Shown: positions 15,522 through 23,133 of the stretch, in pieces | Layout: every line of letters starts with the position of its first letter | How positions within the stretch are numbered: the stretch's first letter is position 1 | DNA from: Pseudomonas putida | GTDB lineage: Bacteria; Pseudomonadota; Gammaproteobacteria; Pseudomonadales; Pseudomonadaceae | Direction: 5' to 3' | Length of the DNA: 37,223 bases | Assembly: GCF_028682455.1 (NCBI RefSeq) | Contig: NZ_JANHLD010000007.1 | Coordinates: 1 to 37,223, forward strand | Made by a program: the position numbers and the translations under genes | The notes under the pieces: generated by a model | Told to the model about the DNA's origin: nothing | Database searches by the model: none | What the model saw: only the letters and a program-made list of their open reading frames with translations

Positions 15522-15569
15522 TTGTATTTTGTAGTATGTTGTATGATACTACACGCTACAACATACAAC
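15522..15569 (+). promoter_or_regulatory. kfrA promoter with two interlaced palindromes
   Basis: TTGTAT (15522-15527), 17 bp, GATACT (15545-15550). Two perfect 8-bp inverted repeats overlap it: TGTAGTAT (15530) with ATACTACA (15546), and GTTGTATG (15538) with CATACAAC (15562). The second pair shares its left arm with the loop of the first, so binding to one may exclude the other. KfrA of IncP plasmids binds and represses its own promoter, so KfrA is the likely ligand. Confidence 0.82.
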
Positions 15570-15580
15570 GGAGCATGCCC

Positions 15581-16231
15581 ATGGCACTCACGAAGGAAAT
15601 GATCTGGAAGGCCGCCGACGAACTCGACGCTGACGGCACTAAGCCCACCCTGGCCAACGTGCGCAAGCGCCTGGGTGGCGTCGGCAGCTTTACGACCATT
15701 CAGGAGGCCATGAGCGAGTGGAAGAACCGCAAGCAGCAAGAGGCACAGCCACTCATCGACCCACCACCGCCCGCCCTGGCCCAGTTGCTGGAGAACTTCG
15801 GCGCCGATATCTGGAACCTGGCCCGTGTTGCTGCCGACCAGGCCCTGGACGGAAAGCGCCGAGTGATCGAAGAGAATGCCGCGCAGATCCGCGAGCAGGC
15901 CGAGGAAGCGATTGCACTGGCTGACAGCATGGATGCAGAACTGAACGACCTGCGCGCCAAGATCGCCAGCTTGGAAGAAACCGCAGCCCTATACCGGGAG
16001 CTACAGGCTAAATACCATGCCCTTGAGGAACGCGCCGAGCTGGAGTTGAAACACCAGAAGGAGCACAGCGCCCAAGAGATCCACCGGGCTGTCACCAGGG
16101 CCAACGAAAAGGACTCAGAAGCTATCGAGGCACGCAAGAACGAACGTCAGGCCCTGGACCGCGCAGCACGCGCCGAAGGTCAGGTAGAGGCTCTGGAAAA
16201 ACAGCTTGGCCTGGCTAAGAAGGGCAAGTAA
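15581..16231 (+). CDS. kfrA: KfrA-family coiled-coil DNA-binding protein
   Basis: The 216-residue protein starts at ATG 15581 (GGAG nine bases upstream; ATG 15575 is too close). It has an N-terminal helix-turn-helix domain (about 3-60, KEMIWKAADELDADGTKPT then VRKRLGGVGSFTTIQEAM). A long alpha-helical coiled coil rich in Glu, Ala and Arg runs from about 95 to the end. KfrA proteins bind DNA next to the origin, repress themselves and support stable inheritance. Confidence 0.92.
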   Translation: MALTKEMIWKAADELDADGTKPTLANVRKRLGGVGSFTTIQEAMSEWKNRKQQEAQPLIDPPPPALAQLLENFGADIWNLARVAADQALDGKRRVIEENAAQIREQAEEAIALADSMDAELNDLRAKIASLEETAALYRELQAKYHALEERAELELKHQKEHSAQEIHRAVTRANEKDSEAIEARKNERQALDRAARAEGQVEALEKQLGLAKKGK

Positions 16232-16258
16232 CCCACAAGCGAAAGGGAGATCAATCAC

Positions 16259-16570
16259 ATGGATAGCACTGTGCAAACTACGCAACGCAAAGCCCTGTAT
16301 GCCTGGGCCTGGGCAATCTGGATTGGCTTTGCCGCGTGGCTGGCTTATCACAGCCCCACGCAAGAGACGGGCTTCGATTGGCTGCTGTTCGCCTTTGTCG
16401 TAGTCATTCCCAAGGGCTTCCGGGGCGCTCTGTACGTCTCGACGGAGCGTCAAAACAGATTCAGCGAGGGCTACAGCGCCAAGGATAAGCGCCTGGCCCT
16501 GTACTGGTTTTTGACCCTGCTCTTGTTCGCCATCAACCTGGGCCGAACCATCACCGACTTAACCAATTGA
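16259..16570 (+). CDS. Small membrane protein downstream of kfrA
   Basis: The 103-residue protein has three hydrophobic segments (about 12-30, 40-52 and 82-96) with a basic loop between the last two. GGGAG precedes the ATG, 27 bases after kfrA. No family recognised. It is probably co-transcribed with kfrA and ends before a strong terminator; it may be a membrane partner in plasmid stability. Confidence 0.72.
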   Translation: MDSTVQTTQRKALYAWAWAIWIGFAAWLAYHSPTQETGFDWLLFAFVVVIPKGFRGALYVSTERQNRFSEGYSAKDKRLALYWFLTLLLFAINLGRTITDLTN

Positions 16571-16590
16571 TCGGTATCAGCACTTCCCCA

Positions 16591-16615
16591 AGCCCGCAAT
16601 GCGGGCTTTTTTTTG
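16591..16615 (+). terminator. Rho-independent terminator of the kfrA operon
   Basis: AGCCCGCA (16591-16598) and TGCGGGCT (16600-16607) form an 8-bp stem with a one-base centre as written, opening to a short loop, followed by seven T. Confidence 0.88.
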
Positions 16616-16843
16616 CCTGCCGGCAGCGGCCAGCCGCTCGCACCGGACAGACTCGGGCGGGCCTCGCTAGTCAGCCACGCGCACCAGGCTCTACGACGTT
16701 TTGGGGATATTTGGGGAGGGATATTACAAGGGGCCAGAAATGGCGAAGCCCGCTGCACGGCAATGCAAACGGGCCTCTAGTGCTCTGCGAAGGAGCGCAT
16801 GCGAGCAGTATAACGACGCACCCCGGCATGCTCAATTGCTCCT
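16616..16843. other. Intergenic stretch without a recognised feature
   Basis: Between the kfrA terminator and the next promoter I find no gene with a usable start, no tRNA and no mobile-element ends. Open frames here lack ribosome binding sites and family resemblance. A G/T-rich patch (TTTTGGGGATATTTGGGG) near 16700 stands out but I assign no role. Confidence 0.5.
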
Positions 16844-16871
16844 ATGACATATGTTCGACATATGTTAGAAT
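16844..16871 (+). promoter_or_regulatory. Promoter and operator of the DUF192-vapBC operon
   Basis: ATGACA (16844-16849), 16 bp, TAGAAT (16866-16871). In the spacer the self-complementary octamer ACATATGT occurs twice (16847-16854 and 16858-16865), separated by TCG. Such a site fits autorepression by the VapB antitoxin encoded downstream, though the distance from vapB makes this an inference. Confidence 0.72.
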
Positions 16872-16897
16872 TCTCTCAGAGATTGAGGGAGGTTCCG

Positions 16898-17323
16898 ATG
16901 CTCTACCGTTGCTTACCTGCATTGCTCTTGGGGACCACGCTCAGCGCTCAGGTTCAGGCCGCCGACTGTAGGTTGTCGTTCCAGAACGGCGCGATCCTTG
17001 ACTTACCCGTGGCAACCACCGAAGCCACCCAGGCGCAGGGCCTCGCCGGTCGAGCAGATCCAGGGCGCGGCATGCTGTTTCTCTGGGCTACGCCGGCAGT
17101 GCGGTTTGTGTGGATGAAGAACACCCCCGCCCCATTAGAGGCAGCTTGGATCGGAGCAGACGGGGTTATCCAGAGCGTGCAGGAGCTGGAGCCAAACACA
17201 ACCGTCAAGCATTCATCATTGCGGCCCGCCCTCGGCATTATCGAGGTGCCACGCGGCCAGCTTGCAAACCTGGGCATCGAGCGCGGCAGCACCATCACCG
17301 CCTCAACGTGTTTCAACTTGTAG
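16898..17323 (+). CDS. Exported DUF192-family protein
   Basis: The 141-residue protein starts at ATG 16898 (GGGAGG upstream). It has a signal peptide (about 1-23, ending VQA) and a DUF192 domain with its usual pattern: Q..GL.GR, GM.FLW, FWMKNT-like FVWMKNTPAPLEAAWI and a late IE.GS segment. DUF192 proteins are small periplasmic or membrane-linked proteins of unknown function. It is the first gene of an operon with vapBC, 9 bp before vapB. Confidence 0.82.
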   Translation: MLYRCLPALLLGTTLSAQVQAADCRLSFQNGAILDLPVATTEATQAQGLAGRADPGRGMLFLWATPAVRFVWMKNTPAPLEAAWIGADGVIQSVQELEPNTTVKHSSLRPALGIIEVPRGQLANLGIERGSTITASTCFNL

Positions 17324-17332
17324 GAGGTTCCC

Positions 17333-17569
17333 ATGCGTACCGTTTCCATTTTCATGAACTGCCGAAACCAGGCGATCCGCATCCCCCGGGATATGGAGTA
17401 CCAGGGCGTTTCCGAGCTGGAGATTATCCGCGACGGCGAAACGCTGATCCTGCGCCCTGTGCGCCCCTCTTGGGCATCGTTGCGCGACGTGGCGGCCGCA
17501 GATCCTGACTTTCTGACCGAGCGAAAGGATGTGATCGAGGAAGGCCGTTTCCTGGGTGATTTCACATGA
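17333..17569 (+). CDS. vapB: VapB antitoxin (AbrB-like)
   Basis: The 78-residue protein has an AbrB/SpoVT-type N-terminal DNA-binding fold (NCRNQAIRIPRDMEYQG, then ELEIIRDGETLILRPVRP) and an acidic C-terminal tail that would wrap the toxin. AGGAGG precedes the ATG. The stop overlaps the vapC start by four bases (ATGA). With vapC it forms a type II toxin-antitoxin pair that kills or halts cells losing the plasmid. Confidence 0.92.
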   Translation: MRTVSIFMNCRNQAIRIPRDMEYQGVSELEIIRDGETLILRPVRPSWASLRDVAAADPDFLTERKDVIEEGRFLGDFT

Positions 17570-18000
17570 GCAAAAAGACGTACATGCTCGATACAAACAT
17601 CTGTTCATTCATCATGCGCGAACGCCCCGACGCGGTACTGGCCAAGCTGGAACAGGCAGTCACCAATCAGCACCGGATTGTCGTTTCGGCCATCACGTAC
17701 TCCGAAATGCGCTTCGGGGCCGCCAACCCCAAGGCATCGCCCAAGGTGGCTGCGATGGTCAACGCCTTCGTGGAGCGCCTGGACGCTATCCTGTCCTGGG
17801 ACGCCGCCGCCGTAGATCAAACAACGCAGATCCGCACCACCCTCGCCCGTCTGGGCACGCCAATCGGCAACAACGATGCAGCGATAGCCGGCCATGCCCT
17901 GGCCGCTGGGTGTGTGCTGGTCACGAACAACACTCGCGAATTTGCTCGCGTGCCTGGCCTAGTCCTTGAGGACTGGACCCAACCCACCACCAAGAGTTGA
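17566..18000 (+). CDS. vapC: VapC toxin, PIN-domain ribonuclease
   Basis: The 144-residue PIN-domain protein has acidic active-site residues in the expected places: Asp9 (YMLDTNICS), Glu47 (TYSEMRFG) and Asp104 (IGNNDAAIAGHA). The usual fourth acidic position is Asn in VTNNTREF, as in many VapC proteins. Family role: cuts tRNA or rRNA when free of VapB. Confidence 0.94.
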   Translation: MSKKTYMLDTNICSFIMRERPDAVLAKLEQAVTNQHRIVVSAITYSEMRFGAANPKASPKVAAMVNAFVERLDAILSWDAAAVDQTTQIRTTLARLGTPIGNNDAAIAGHALAAGCVLVTNNTREFARVPGLVLEDWTQPTTKS

Positions 18001-18006
18001 TACGCC

Positions 18007-18543
18007 ATGACTGAGCTGGAACAAGCCATTATCGATTGCGCCCAACTGCACCTCACTCAGTTGAAAGGTGCGCTTACCCTGCCCGATGGCCCCGAACGGA
18101 GCGACGGCTTTACCTCGGCATGGTGGCAGCTCACCGGCCTGGCCCAGCTTGCCGAGTTCCACAGCGGGCTTAGCCAGCCCGCCCGCGATCAGTTGCGCGC
18201 TATCGACCGTGAGGCCGCCCAGGCCGTCAGCAGCAACCGCGAGTCGTCCGGTACCGCGCAGTTTGCCGACAGCATCGCCATCACACTGGCCGACCCCACC
18301 GCCTCGAACTGGCTCAAACAGAGCCTCAAAGGTGCCTTGGAACGGGATAGCGCGGACGCCGCCAATGACGCCCATGTGCTTTTCGAACTGCTGGCCCACC
18401 GCAGCGAGAAAGAGTTGCGCGCCGCCGCGCACGCCGTCGCCGGCACACCGGAAACGACCATGGCTGTGCGCTTTGTAGACGGTCGCACTGGCACGCTGGA
18501 CGTGTCCCAGGCCCGTCACACGATCATCACTGGCGACAACTGA
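18007..18543 (+). CDS. Unknown acidic helical protein after vapC
   Basis: The 178-residue protein is acidic and alpha-helical throughout, with a Ser/Ala-rich middle and a short beta-like end (TMAVRFVDGRTGTLDV). No known domain recognised. It starts six bases after the vapC stop and lies 15 bp before the exonuclease gene, so it may belong with either. Confidence 0.72.
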   Translation: MTELEQAIIDCAQLHLTQLKGALTLPDGPERSDGFTSAWWQLTGLAQLAEFHSGLSQPARDQLRAIDREAAQAVSSNRESSGTAQFADSIAITLADPTASNWLKQSLKGALERDSADAANDAHVLFELLAHRSEKELRAAAHAVAGTPETTMAVRFVDGRTGTLDVSQARHTIITGDN

Positions 18544-18558
18544 CAGGAGGCCCCAGGC

Positions 18559-19371
18559 ATGGCAAGGCCGCGTATTCACCTCACCCCAGCGGAAGCGGAG
18601 GCCAACGGCTGGCTTTGCTGCCGTGACCTCAAGGCACGCCACCGACTAATGCCGGGGTATAGCACCCGGCCTGCCGGCAGCGTCTGGCAAGGCCGCGGGG
18701 CCTACGATGTATACGATCCCGCCGATTGCGTGCCCTGGAAATGGGAGCCGAGCGCGGCGCAGCTTCGGCGGAAGGCCGTGGCCGCCCGTGCCCAGGCGCT
18801 GATCGAGGGGGATTGTCTGCTGCTGGACACTGAAACAACGGGCGTGGGTGATGGCGACGAGGTGTGCGAAATCACGATCCTCGACGCGAGCGGCACGCCC
18901 CTACTCAACACGCTGATACGCCCTACTCAGCCAATTCCAGCGGAGGCCACAGGGATTCACCGCATCACCAATGACATGGTGGCCACCGCGCCGGCCTGGC
19001 CGGAGATCGCAGAGCAATACGCTTCTATCGTCTCGGGCCGAACGGTCGTCGCCTACAACGCCTCCTTTGACGAGCGCCTGCTGTCGCAGACCCACCAGCG
19101 GCACGGACTTGTCGCGCCTGCACTGGCCACCGCCTGCGCCATGCTGCTGTATGCCGAATGGCATGGGGAATGGGTTGAGGGCCGCTATGGGGCTTGGCAG
19201 TGGCGCTGGATCAAACTGATCGAGGCCGCCCGAGCTTGCGGCGTGCTGGAGGATGGCGCCCACCGTTCCCTAGCCGACGCACGCATGACCCTGGGCGTGC
19301 TGCGTTACCTGCACAAGCGCACCAATGGGCGCAAACCTTCTACCACGCGGAGAACTGAACATGTCCAGTGA
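18559..19371 (+). CDS. DnaQ-like 3'-5' exonuclease (DEDDh)
   Basis: The 270-residue protein has a DEDDh exonuclease core with all five catalytic residues: Asp90 and Glu92 (LLLDTETTG), Asp171 (YNASFDERLL), His235 and Asp240 (HRSLADARMTL). The first 75 residues form a separate domain with a Cys pair (WLCCRD) and a WQGRGAYDVYDP segment. It may trim 3' ends of DNA or RNA; on an incoming plasmid it could proofread or process ends. AGGAGG precedes the start. The end overlaps the next gene by 11 bases. Confidence 0.9.
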   Translation: MARPRIHLTPAEAEANGWLCCRDLKARHRLMPGYSTRPAGSVWQGRGAYDVYDPADCVPWKWEPSAAQLRRKAVAARAQALIEGDCLLLDTETTGVGDGDEVCEITILDASGTPLLNTLIRPTQPIPAEATGIHRITNDMVATAPAWPEIAEQYASIVSGRTVVAYNASFDERLLSQTHQRHGLVAPALATACAMLLYAEWHGEWVEGRYGAWQWRWIKLIEAARACGVLEDGAHRSLADARMTLGVLRYLHKRTNGRKPSTTRRTEHVQ

Positions 19372-19669
19372 TTACGATTTCAAGGTTGTAAGCAAGGAAG
19401 ATGCTGTGCGTTACCTGCTGGTGTGGGAGTCGAAAGGCTATAACCGCCTGCTCGATGTTGTGCGGATGTTCGATATGGAAGATGGCAGCGTTACCGTTGG
19501 CTTCATGGACTACGGCAACCCGGATACCGTGGTGATCGTGCCCGAGCACATGAACCGCACTTACACCAAGCAACAGCACGCCTTGGCAGCGGTCGGCGCG
19601 ATGTTTGATGCGGTGGACGAGTGGAACAAGGTTATGGCCGAAGTGCGCCAGGTCGTCGGCGAAAACTGA
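19361..19669 (+). CDS. Unknown acidic protein overlapping the exonuclease gene
   Basis: The 102-residue protein starts at ATG 19361, inside the end of the exonuclease gene, so translation is probably coupled. It is acidic, mixed alpha/beta, with no family recognised. Segments VTVGFMDYGNPDTVVIVP and a C-terminal helix (DEWNKVMAEVRQ) stand out. Small size and acidity would fit a DNA mimic, but there is no specific evidence. Confidence 0.7.
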   Translation: MSSDYDFKVVSKEDAVRYLLVWESKGYNRLLDVVRMFDMEDGSVTVGFMDYGNPDTVVIVPEHMNRTYTKQQHALAAVGAMFDAVDEWNKVMAEVRQVVGEN

Positions 19670-19680
19670 GGGAGGCCGGT

Positions 19681-19941
19681 ATGCGAAACGAACAGGAGTT
19701 GATGCCTGGCCTGATCCTGCCGCCGAGCTATCAGGTTGTATTGCGCAGGCGCCTGGCCGAAGTGAACACCGCCACCAGCGCGGCGAATTGCTTGATTTCC
19801 CAGGCCCGCGCCGAGGGCATGGTGGAGGCCCTGGAATTGTTGAAAGCGCTGGAACAACAGCAGGTTGAGCGCCTGTATTTGTTGATCGAGCAGGCTGCCA
19901 CAGCGCGCTTGCTGGAGCTGGAGCAGGGTGCCGGCGAGTGA
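19681..19941 (+). CDS. Small helical unknown protein before repeat copy B
   Basis: The 86-residue protein (ATG 19681, GGGAGG upstream) is nearly all helical, with a Glu/Leu/Gln-rich C-terminal half of coiled-coil character (ALELLKALEQQQVERLYL). No family recognised. It is the last gene of the vapBC-exonuclease stretch. Confidence 0.68.
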   Translation: MRNEQELMPGLILPPSYQVVLRRRLAEVNTATSAANCLISQARAEGMVEALELLKALEQQQVERLYLLIEQAATARLLELEQGAGE

Positions 19942-20474
19942 TCGCCCTGCCGTCATCCGAGGCATAGCGCGAGGCCTGCGGCCCGGGCTTTCGTGCTACG
20001 CATCGAGCCACAGCTACGCCGCGTCTCGCCCCTTCGGGCTTCAATCCCTCTCGCCTGCGCACCTGGCCCGCCAGGCGCTGCGCGCTCCGCTTGCCCTCCG
20101 GCCTGCCGGCCTGCGCGGCGGCCTGCTGGCCACCTTGCCGCCCCTGCGCGTCCTGGGTGTGCTCATCACCCTCCGGCTGGCCGCTATCAGCCCTAATCGC
20201 CTACCCTCCGCTGGGCCTATGCCGTCAAGGGGCTTTCGCGGCATATGCTCACTCCCTTCGGTCGCTCCGCTATTCCACGGTCCCCATGACGGCGGCCCAG
20301 CTCCGGGTAGTCGGGGCTTACCGCGACCAACCGAAGGCTGACGAGCAGATCCACCGGGGGAGACTCACGCTCCAGGGCAAAAGCGGGGCTGCACCCGCTT
20401 CGCGGGCGCGCTTTATGTTTACCTCCCGCTCCCACCTCGGCATCTAAGCAGCTCCGAAAAGCGCGCCGCGTCAA

Positions 20475-20537
20475 GTCAATTATTAGTCAAAGATTGTTTG
20501 ACCAACAGTTGACGACAGCGCCCCGATTTGAGATACT
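20475..20537 (+). promoter_or_regulatory. Promoter and operator of operon B
   Basis: Same sequence as copy A: GTCAAA-N5-TTTGAC (20486-20502), TTGACG (20509-20514), 17 bp, GATACT (20532-20537). It drives DUF932 and the genes up to the ArdK-like repressor, so repression here would be autoregulation. Confidence 0.85.
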
Positions 20538-20543
20538 AACCAC

Positions 20544-20599
20544 GTCGAAGCAATACCGCCTCGACACCCCGGACACCAGCGGCGGCAACCGCTCCGGGG
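20544..20599 (+). promoter_or_regulatory. Structured 5' leader, copy B
   Basis: Identical to copy A: GTCGA/TCGAC hairpin, then the CCCCGGA/TCCGGGG hairpin with inner GCGG/CCGC and loop CGGCAA (20567-20599), then CTGCGAAGGAG before the DUF932 start. Confidence 0.8.
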
Positions 20600-20621
20600 A
20601 ATCTGCGAAGGAGATACAAAA

Positions 20622-21458
20622 ATGCGTCTTTCCAGCAACTTCCGTAATCCGTGCATGATCCGCAGCGATGCCCCTCTGACCAATGACGAGATTGCCCGCG
20701 TGGCGCCCTCGATCTTTGCCGAGGAAGCGCACGACAGCCGTTCGGAACGTTACCTGTACATTCCAACCGTCAAGGTGCTCGATGCGCTGCGCACAGAAGG
20801 TTTTCAGCCGTTCATGGCGTGCCAGACCCGCGTCCGCAACACCGACAAACGCGAGCACACCAAGCACATGATTCGCCTGCGCCATGCCAGCAACATCATG
20901 AGCAAGGAAGCGAACGAAATCATTCTGCTGAACAGCCACGACGGCAGCAGCAGCTACCAGATGATGGCCGGCAAGTTCCGTTTCGTGTGCGCTAACGGGC
21001 TGGTCCTGGGCGACATGGCGATGGATCAGAAAGTGCGCCACAGCGGCCGCATTGACGTTGTTAACGACGTTATCGAAGGTGCCTATGAGGTGCTGGGCCA
21101 GTTCGAGCAGATCGACGCCAACCTTGACGACATGCAGCACTACCACTTGCGCCAGGAAGAGCAAGAAGCGTTCGCCATGGCGGCCCTGGCCTACCGCTAC
21201 GACCCATCCGAAGGCCCTGCCCCGGTCACGCCGTCGCAACTGCTGATGCCACGCCGTGCCGAAGACCGCGCAAGCGATCTCTGGACCACGTTCAACCGCG
21301 TGCAGGAAAACACCATCAAGGGCGGCTTGCGTGGCCGCAACAAGCAAGGACGCCGGACAACTACCCGCGCCGTTAACGGCATTGACCAAGACGTGAAACT
21401 CAATCGCGCCTTGTGGGTACTGGCCCAGGCCCTGCGCAGCGGCCAAGCCGCCGCGTAA
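20622..21458 (+). CDS. DUF932-family protein
   Basis: The 278-residue protein matches the DUF932 plasmid/phage-like family in size and pattern: RYLYIPTVKVLDALRTEGFQP, HMIRLRH, NEIILLNSHDGSSSYQM, and FRFVCANGLVLGD, a signature of these proteins. The biochemical role is unknown. Members are common in leading regions of conjugative plasmids, suggesting an establishment role. First gene of operon B, start set by AAGGAG in the shared leader. Confidence 0.88.
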   Translation: MRLSSNFRNPCMIRSDAPLTNDEIARVAPSIFAEEAHDSRSERYLYIPTVKVLDALRTEGFQPFMACQTRVRNTDKREHTKHMIRLRHASNIMSKEANEIILLNSHDGSSSYQMMAGKFRFVCANGLVLGDMAMDQKVRHSGRIDVVNDVIEGAYEVLGQFEQIDANLDDMQHYHLRQEEQEAFAMAALAYRYDPSEGPAPVTPSQLLMPRRAEDRASDLWTTFNRVQENTIKGGLRGRNKQGRRTTTRAVNGIDQDVKLNRALWVLAQALRSGQAAA

Positions 21459-21465
21459 CTGGCGA

Positions 21466-21486
21466 GCCGGGCGTTTAACGCCCGGC
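21466..21486 (+). promoter_or_regulatory. Intergenic hairpin before the 21514 gene
   Basis: GCCGGGCG (21466-21473) pairs perfectly with CGCCCGGC (21479-21486), loop TTTAA, followed by TTTCCCCC and then GGAGG for the next gene. It could be a weak terminator or a message-stabilising element within operon B. Confidence 0.6.
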
Positions 21487-21513
21487 TTTCCCCCGCCCTT
21501 GGAGGATCGAACC

Positions 21514-21942
21514 ATGTGCAAAGTCTTCTATGTCCCTGGCCATACCGCGATCATCGACTATGCCCGCCAGATCGGGCCAAACATGTGGATGGCCCAGCAT
21601 TCCGGCCTGATGCTGCCCGAGCTGCGCGTGCGTTACCCCGGCGCCATCCTGGGCGACGAAGAGGCGTTTTTGATCGATCAAGAACGCGCCTATGGCACGC
21701 CACCGGCACGCACGACCGCCGCCCGTTTCGAGTTCAACCTTTCGCAGCGGCCCGTCATCGACTACCACGCCGACGAGCTGGGCGCGTCGTTCAAGCTGGC
21801 CGACCTGGACTACGGCAACATGACGACCATTTTTGCCCAGTGGGGCGGGCGCTACTGGACCTTGACGGGCCTGGCCACCCTGCCCCACCTGCTCATCATG
21901 CGCCGCATCGCTACCCACTCCCTGGCCGTGGCCAAGGCCTAA
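21514..21942 (+). CDS. Unknown protein of operon B
   Basis: The 142-residue soluble protein (ATG 21514, GGAGG upstream) has mixed alpha/beta character, with aromatic-rich segments (WGGRYWTLTGLATL near the end). No family recognised. It lies between DUF932 and another unknown gene, and its start is preceded by a strong hairpin. Confidence 0.74.
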   Translation: MCKVFYVPGHTAIIDYARQIGPNMWMAQHSGLMLPELRVRYPGAILGDEEAFLIDQERAYGTPPARTTAARFEFNLSQRPVIDYHADELGASFKLADLDYGNMTTIFAQWGGRYWTLTGLATLPHLLIMRRIATHSLAVAKA

Positions 21943-21958
21943 GATCGAGGAACCGACC

Positions 21959-22462
21959 ATGACTTACGAACGCACGTTGGAAGCCTACCGATCGTTACTC
22001 AAGGCCAACCCTGGGCATGGCCTGCTCATCCCTGGGGATTGCGTGGCGTTTCTGCTCGACTCTGACCAGCTTTACGCCTGCCAGGTGCAGGGCGGTCGGC
22101 CACTTCTGGCGTGGATGTTTCCGATCACCGCCGAAGCCTGGGACGATGACGACGAAGCGTGGTTGTGCGATGCGGGCGGCCTGGAGACAGCCGACGCGAT
22201 CAACGACCCGCAGTTTGTGCCCCTGCTGGTATGGGACCGCCAGACACTGGAAAGCGAAACCGTGGCGGCAGTCGCCGCCAAGGTTGGTACCAGTGACCAG
22301 GGCGTTGCCATTACTATCGAGCGCAACAACGAGGGGACGTTTTACGTCATCTGGAAAGCCACCGCCCAGGGCGTCAAACGGCACCGGCTCCATGCCGGCA
22401 CCACAGACGCCCGCCGCCTGGAAGCGCATGCGCGGGGCTTCATCGAGCAAATGAACCAGTAG
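21959..22462 (+). CDS. Unknown acidic protein of operon B
   Basis: The 167-residue acidic protein has an Asp/Glu run (AWDDDDEAWLCD, about 60-71) and a beta-rich second half (GVAITIERNNEGTFYVIWKA). No known domain. The acidity would suit a DNA-mimic anti-defence protein, which I note only as a possibility. Start 17 bp after the previous stop, with GAGGAA upstream. Confidence 0.74.
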   Translation: MTYERTLEAYRSLLKANPGHGLLIPGDCVAFLLDSDQLYACQVQGGRPLLAWMFPITAEAWDDDDEAWLCDAGGLETADAINDPQFVPLLVWDRQTLESETVAAVAAKVGTSDQGVAITIERNNEGTFYVIWKATAQGVKRHRLHAGTTDARRLEAHARGFIEQMNQ

Positions 22463-22477
22463 CACGCTTGACCCGTA

Positions 22478-22496
22478 GCCCTGCCGGTAGCAGGGC
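22478..22496 (+). promoter_or_regulatory. Intergenic hairpin before the ArdK-like gene
   Basis: GCCCTGC (22478-22484) pairs with GCAGGGC (22490-22496), loop CGGTA, followed by ATTTAG. It sits between the stop of the 21959 gene and the ribosome binding site AAGGA of the repressor gene. Confidence 0.58.
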
Positions 22497-22522
22497 ATTT
22501 AGCCAACAGTAAGGAACCGCGA

Positions 22523-22873
22523 ATGCAGCCCACCCAGCCGAAATACACCGCCGAACAATGGACCGCTTCCCTGCCTGCGCTCCGGGGCATGTCCACCAAA
22601 ACCCTGGACATTGCCAGGGCGGTGCTGGTGGAGGGCAAGGAACCTATCGAGGTGGCCAACAACATCGGCCAGTCGCGGCAGCTTGTACACGCTGCAATCA
22701 AGCGCGTAACCGCCGTGCTGGAACGCCAAACAGTCGGCCTTGTGCCCGTCATGGTCTGGCTCACCCCCGAGGAAGCCGAGCTGGTCAAGCAGATGGCCGC
22801 CAAGCATGAGCAGCCAAAGGAGGCCCAACCAGGGACCACAAAGAAGACACCTAACCGACAGAAAAAGGCCTAG
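22523..22873 (+). CDS. KorA/TrfB-family transcriptional repressor (ArdK-like)
   Basis: The 116-residue protein contains a TrfB/KorA-type helix-turn-helix (about 36-62: LVEGKEPIEVANNIGQSR then QLVHAAIKRV), matching the IncP KorA recognition region in layout. A short Glu-rich segment and a basic Lys/Pro tail follow. In pKM101 the related ArdK represses leading-region genes, giving transient expression after transfer. Here it lies inside operon B, whose promoter carries the GTCAAA-N5-TTTGAC palindrome, so it is the best candidate for repressing operons A-D. Confidence 0.87.
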   Translation: MQPTQPKYTAEQWTASLPALRGMSTKTLDIARAVLVEGKEPIEVANNIGQSRQLVHAAIKRVTAVLERQTVGLVPVMVWLTPEEAELVKQMAAKHEQPKEAQPGTTKKTPNRQKKA

Positions 22874-22920
22874 ATGGCGCCTTTCTGTCACGGACAGTTT
22901 GACTGCTGAGGGATTTGCAG

Positions 22921-23133
22921 ATGCTTACACCAACAGAGGAAAAGGGCGTGCTCGATTACCTGGCTTGCCTTGAATGGGTCGCCAGCGCCGAGGTTGATGA
23001 GATCCGCCAGCGCCTGGAAACAGCGGCCGGCCAAGTTCGCGAGGATCTGGTGACTGCCATCAAGCAACAAATGGGCGGGGGGCGTCCCGAATTGGCCTGG
23101 TACTTCCACCACCTGGCCAGCGAGAAGATCTAG
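22921..23133 (+). CDS. Small unknown helical protein at the end of operon B
   Basis: The 70-residue acidic, helical protein (ATG 22921, GAGGG upstream) ends one base before repeat copy C begins. No family recognised. Its C-terminal part (RPELAWYFHHLASEKI) carries a cluster of aromatic and His residues. Confidence 0.65.
   Translation: MLTPTEEKGVLDYLACLEWVASAEVDEIRQRLETAAGQVREDLVTAIKQQMGGGRPELAWYFHHLASEKI

Larger units (their letters stand above)
19969..20618 (+). repeat. Long direct repeat, copy B (650 bp, 562-bp core from 20057)
   Basis: The 562-bp core matches copies A and C gaplessly. In addition, 88 bp at the left end (19969-20056) are shared only with copy C, and in diverged form with 26622 onwards. 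The right end carries the promoter and leader of operon B. Confidence 0.95.

Noticed and set aside
16567..16971. A 134-residue open frame across the kfrA terminator and the DUF192 promoter
   Set aside because: It runs through a strong terminator and a promoter, has no ribosome binding site and resembles no family.
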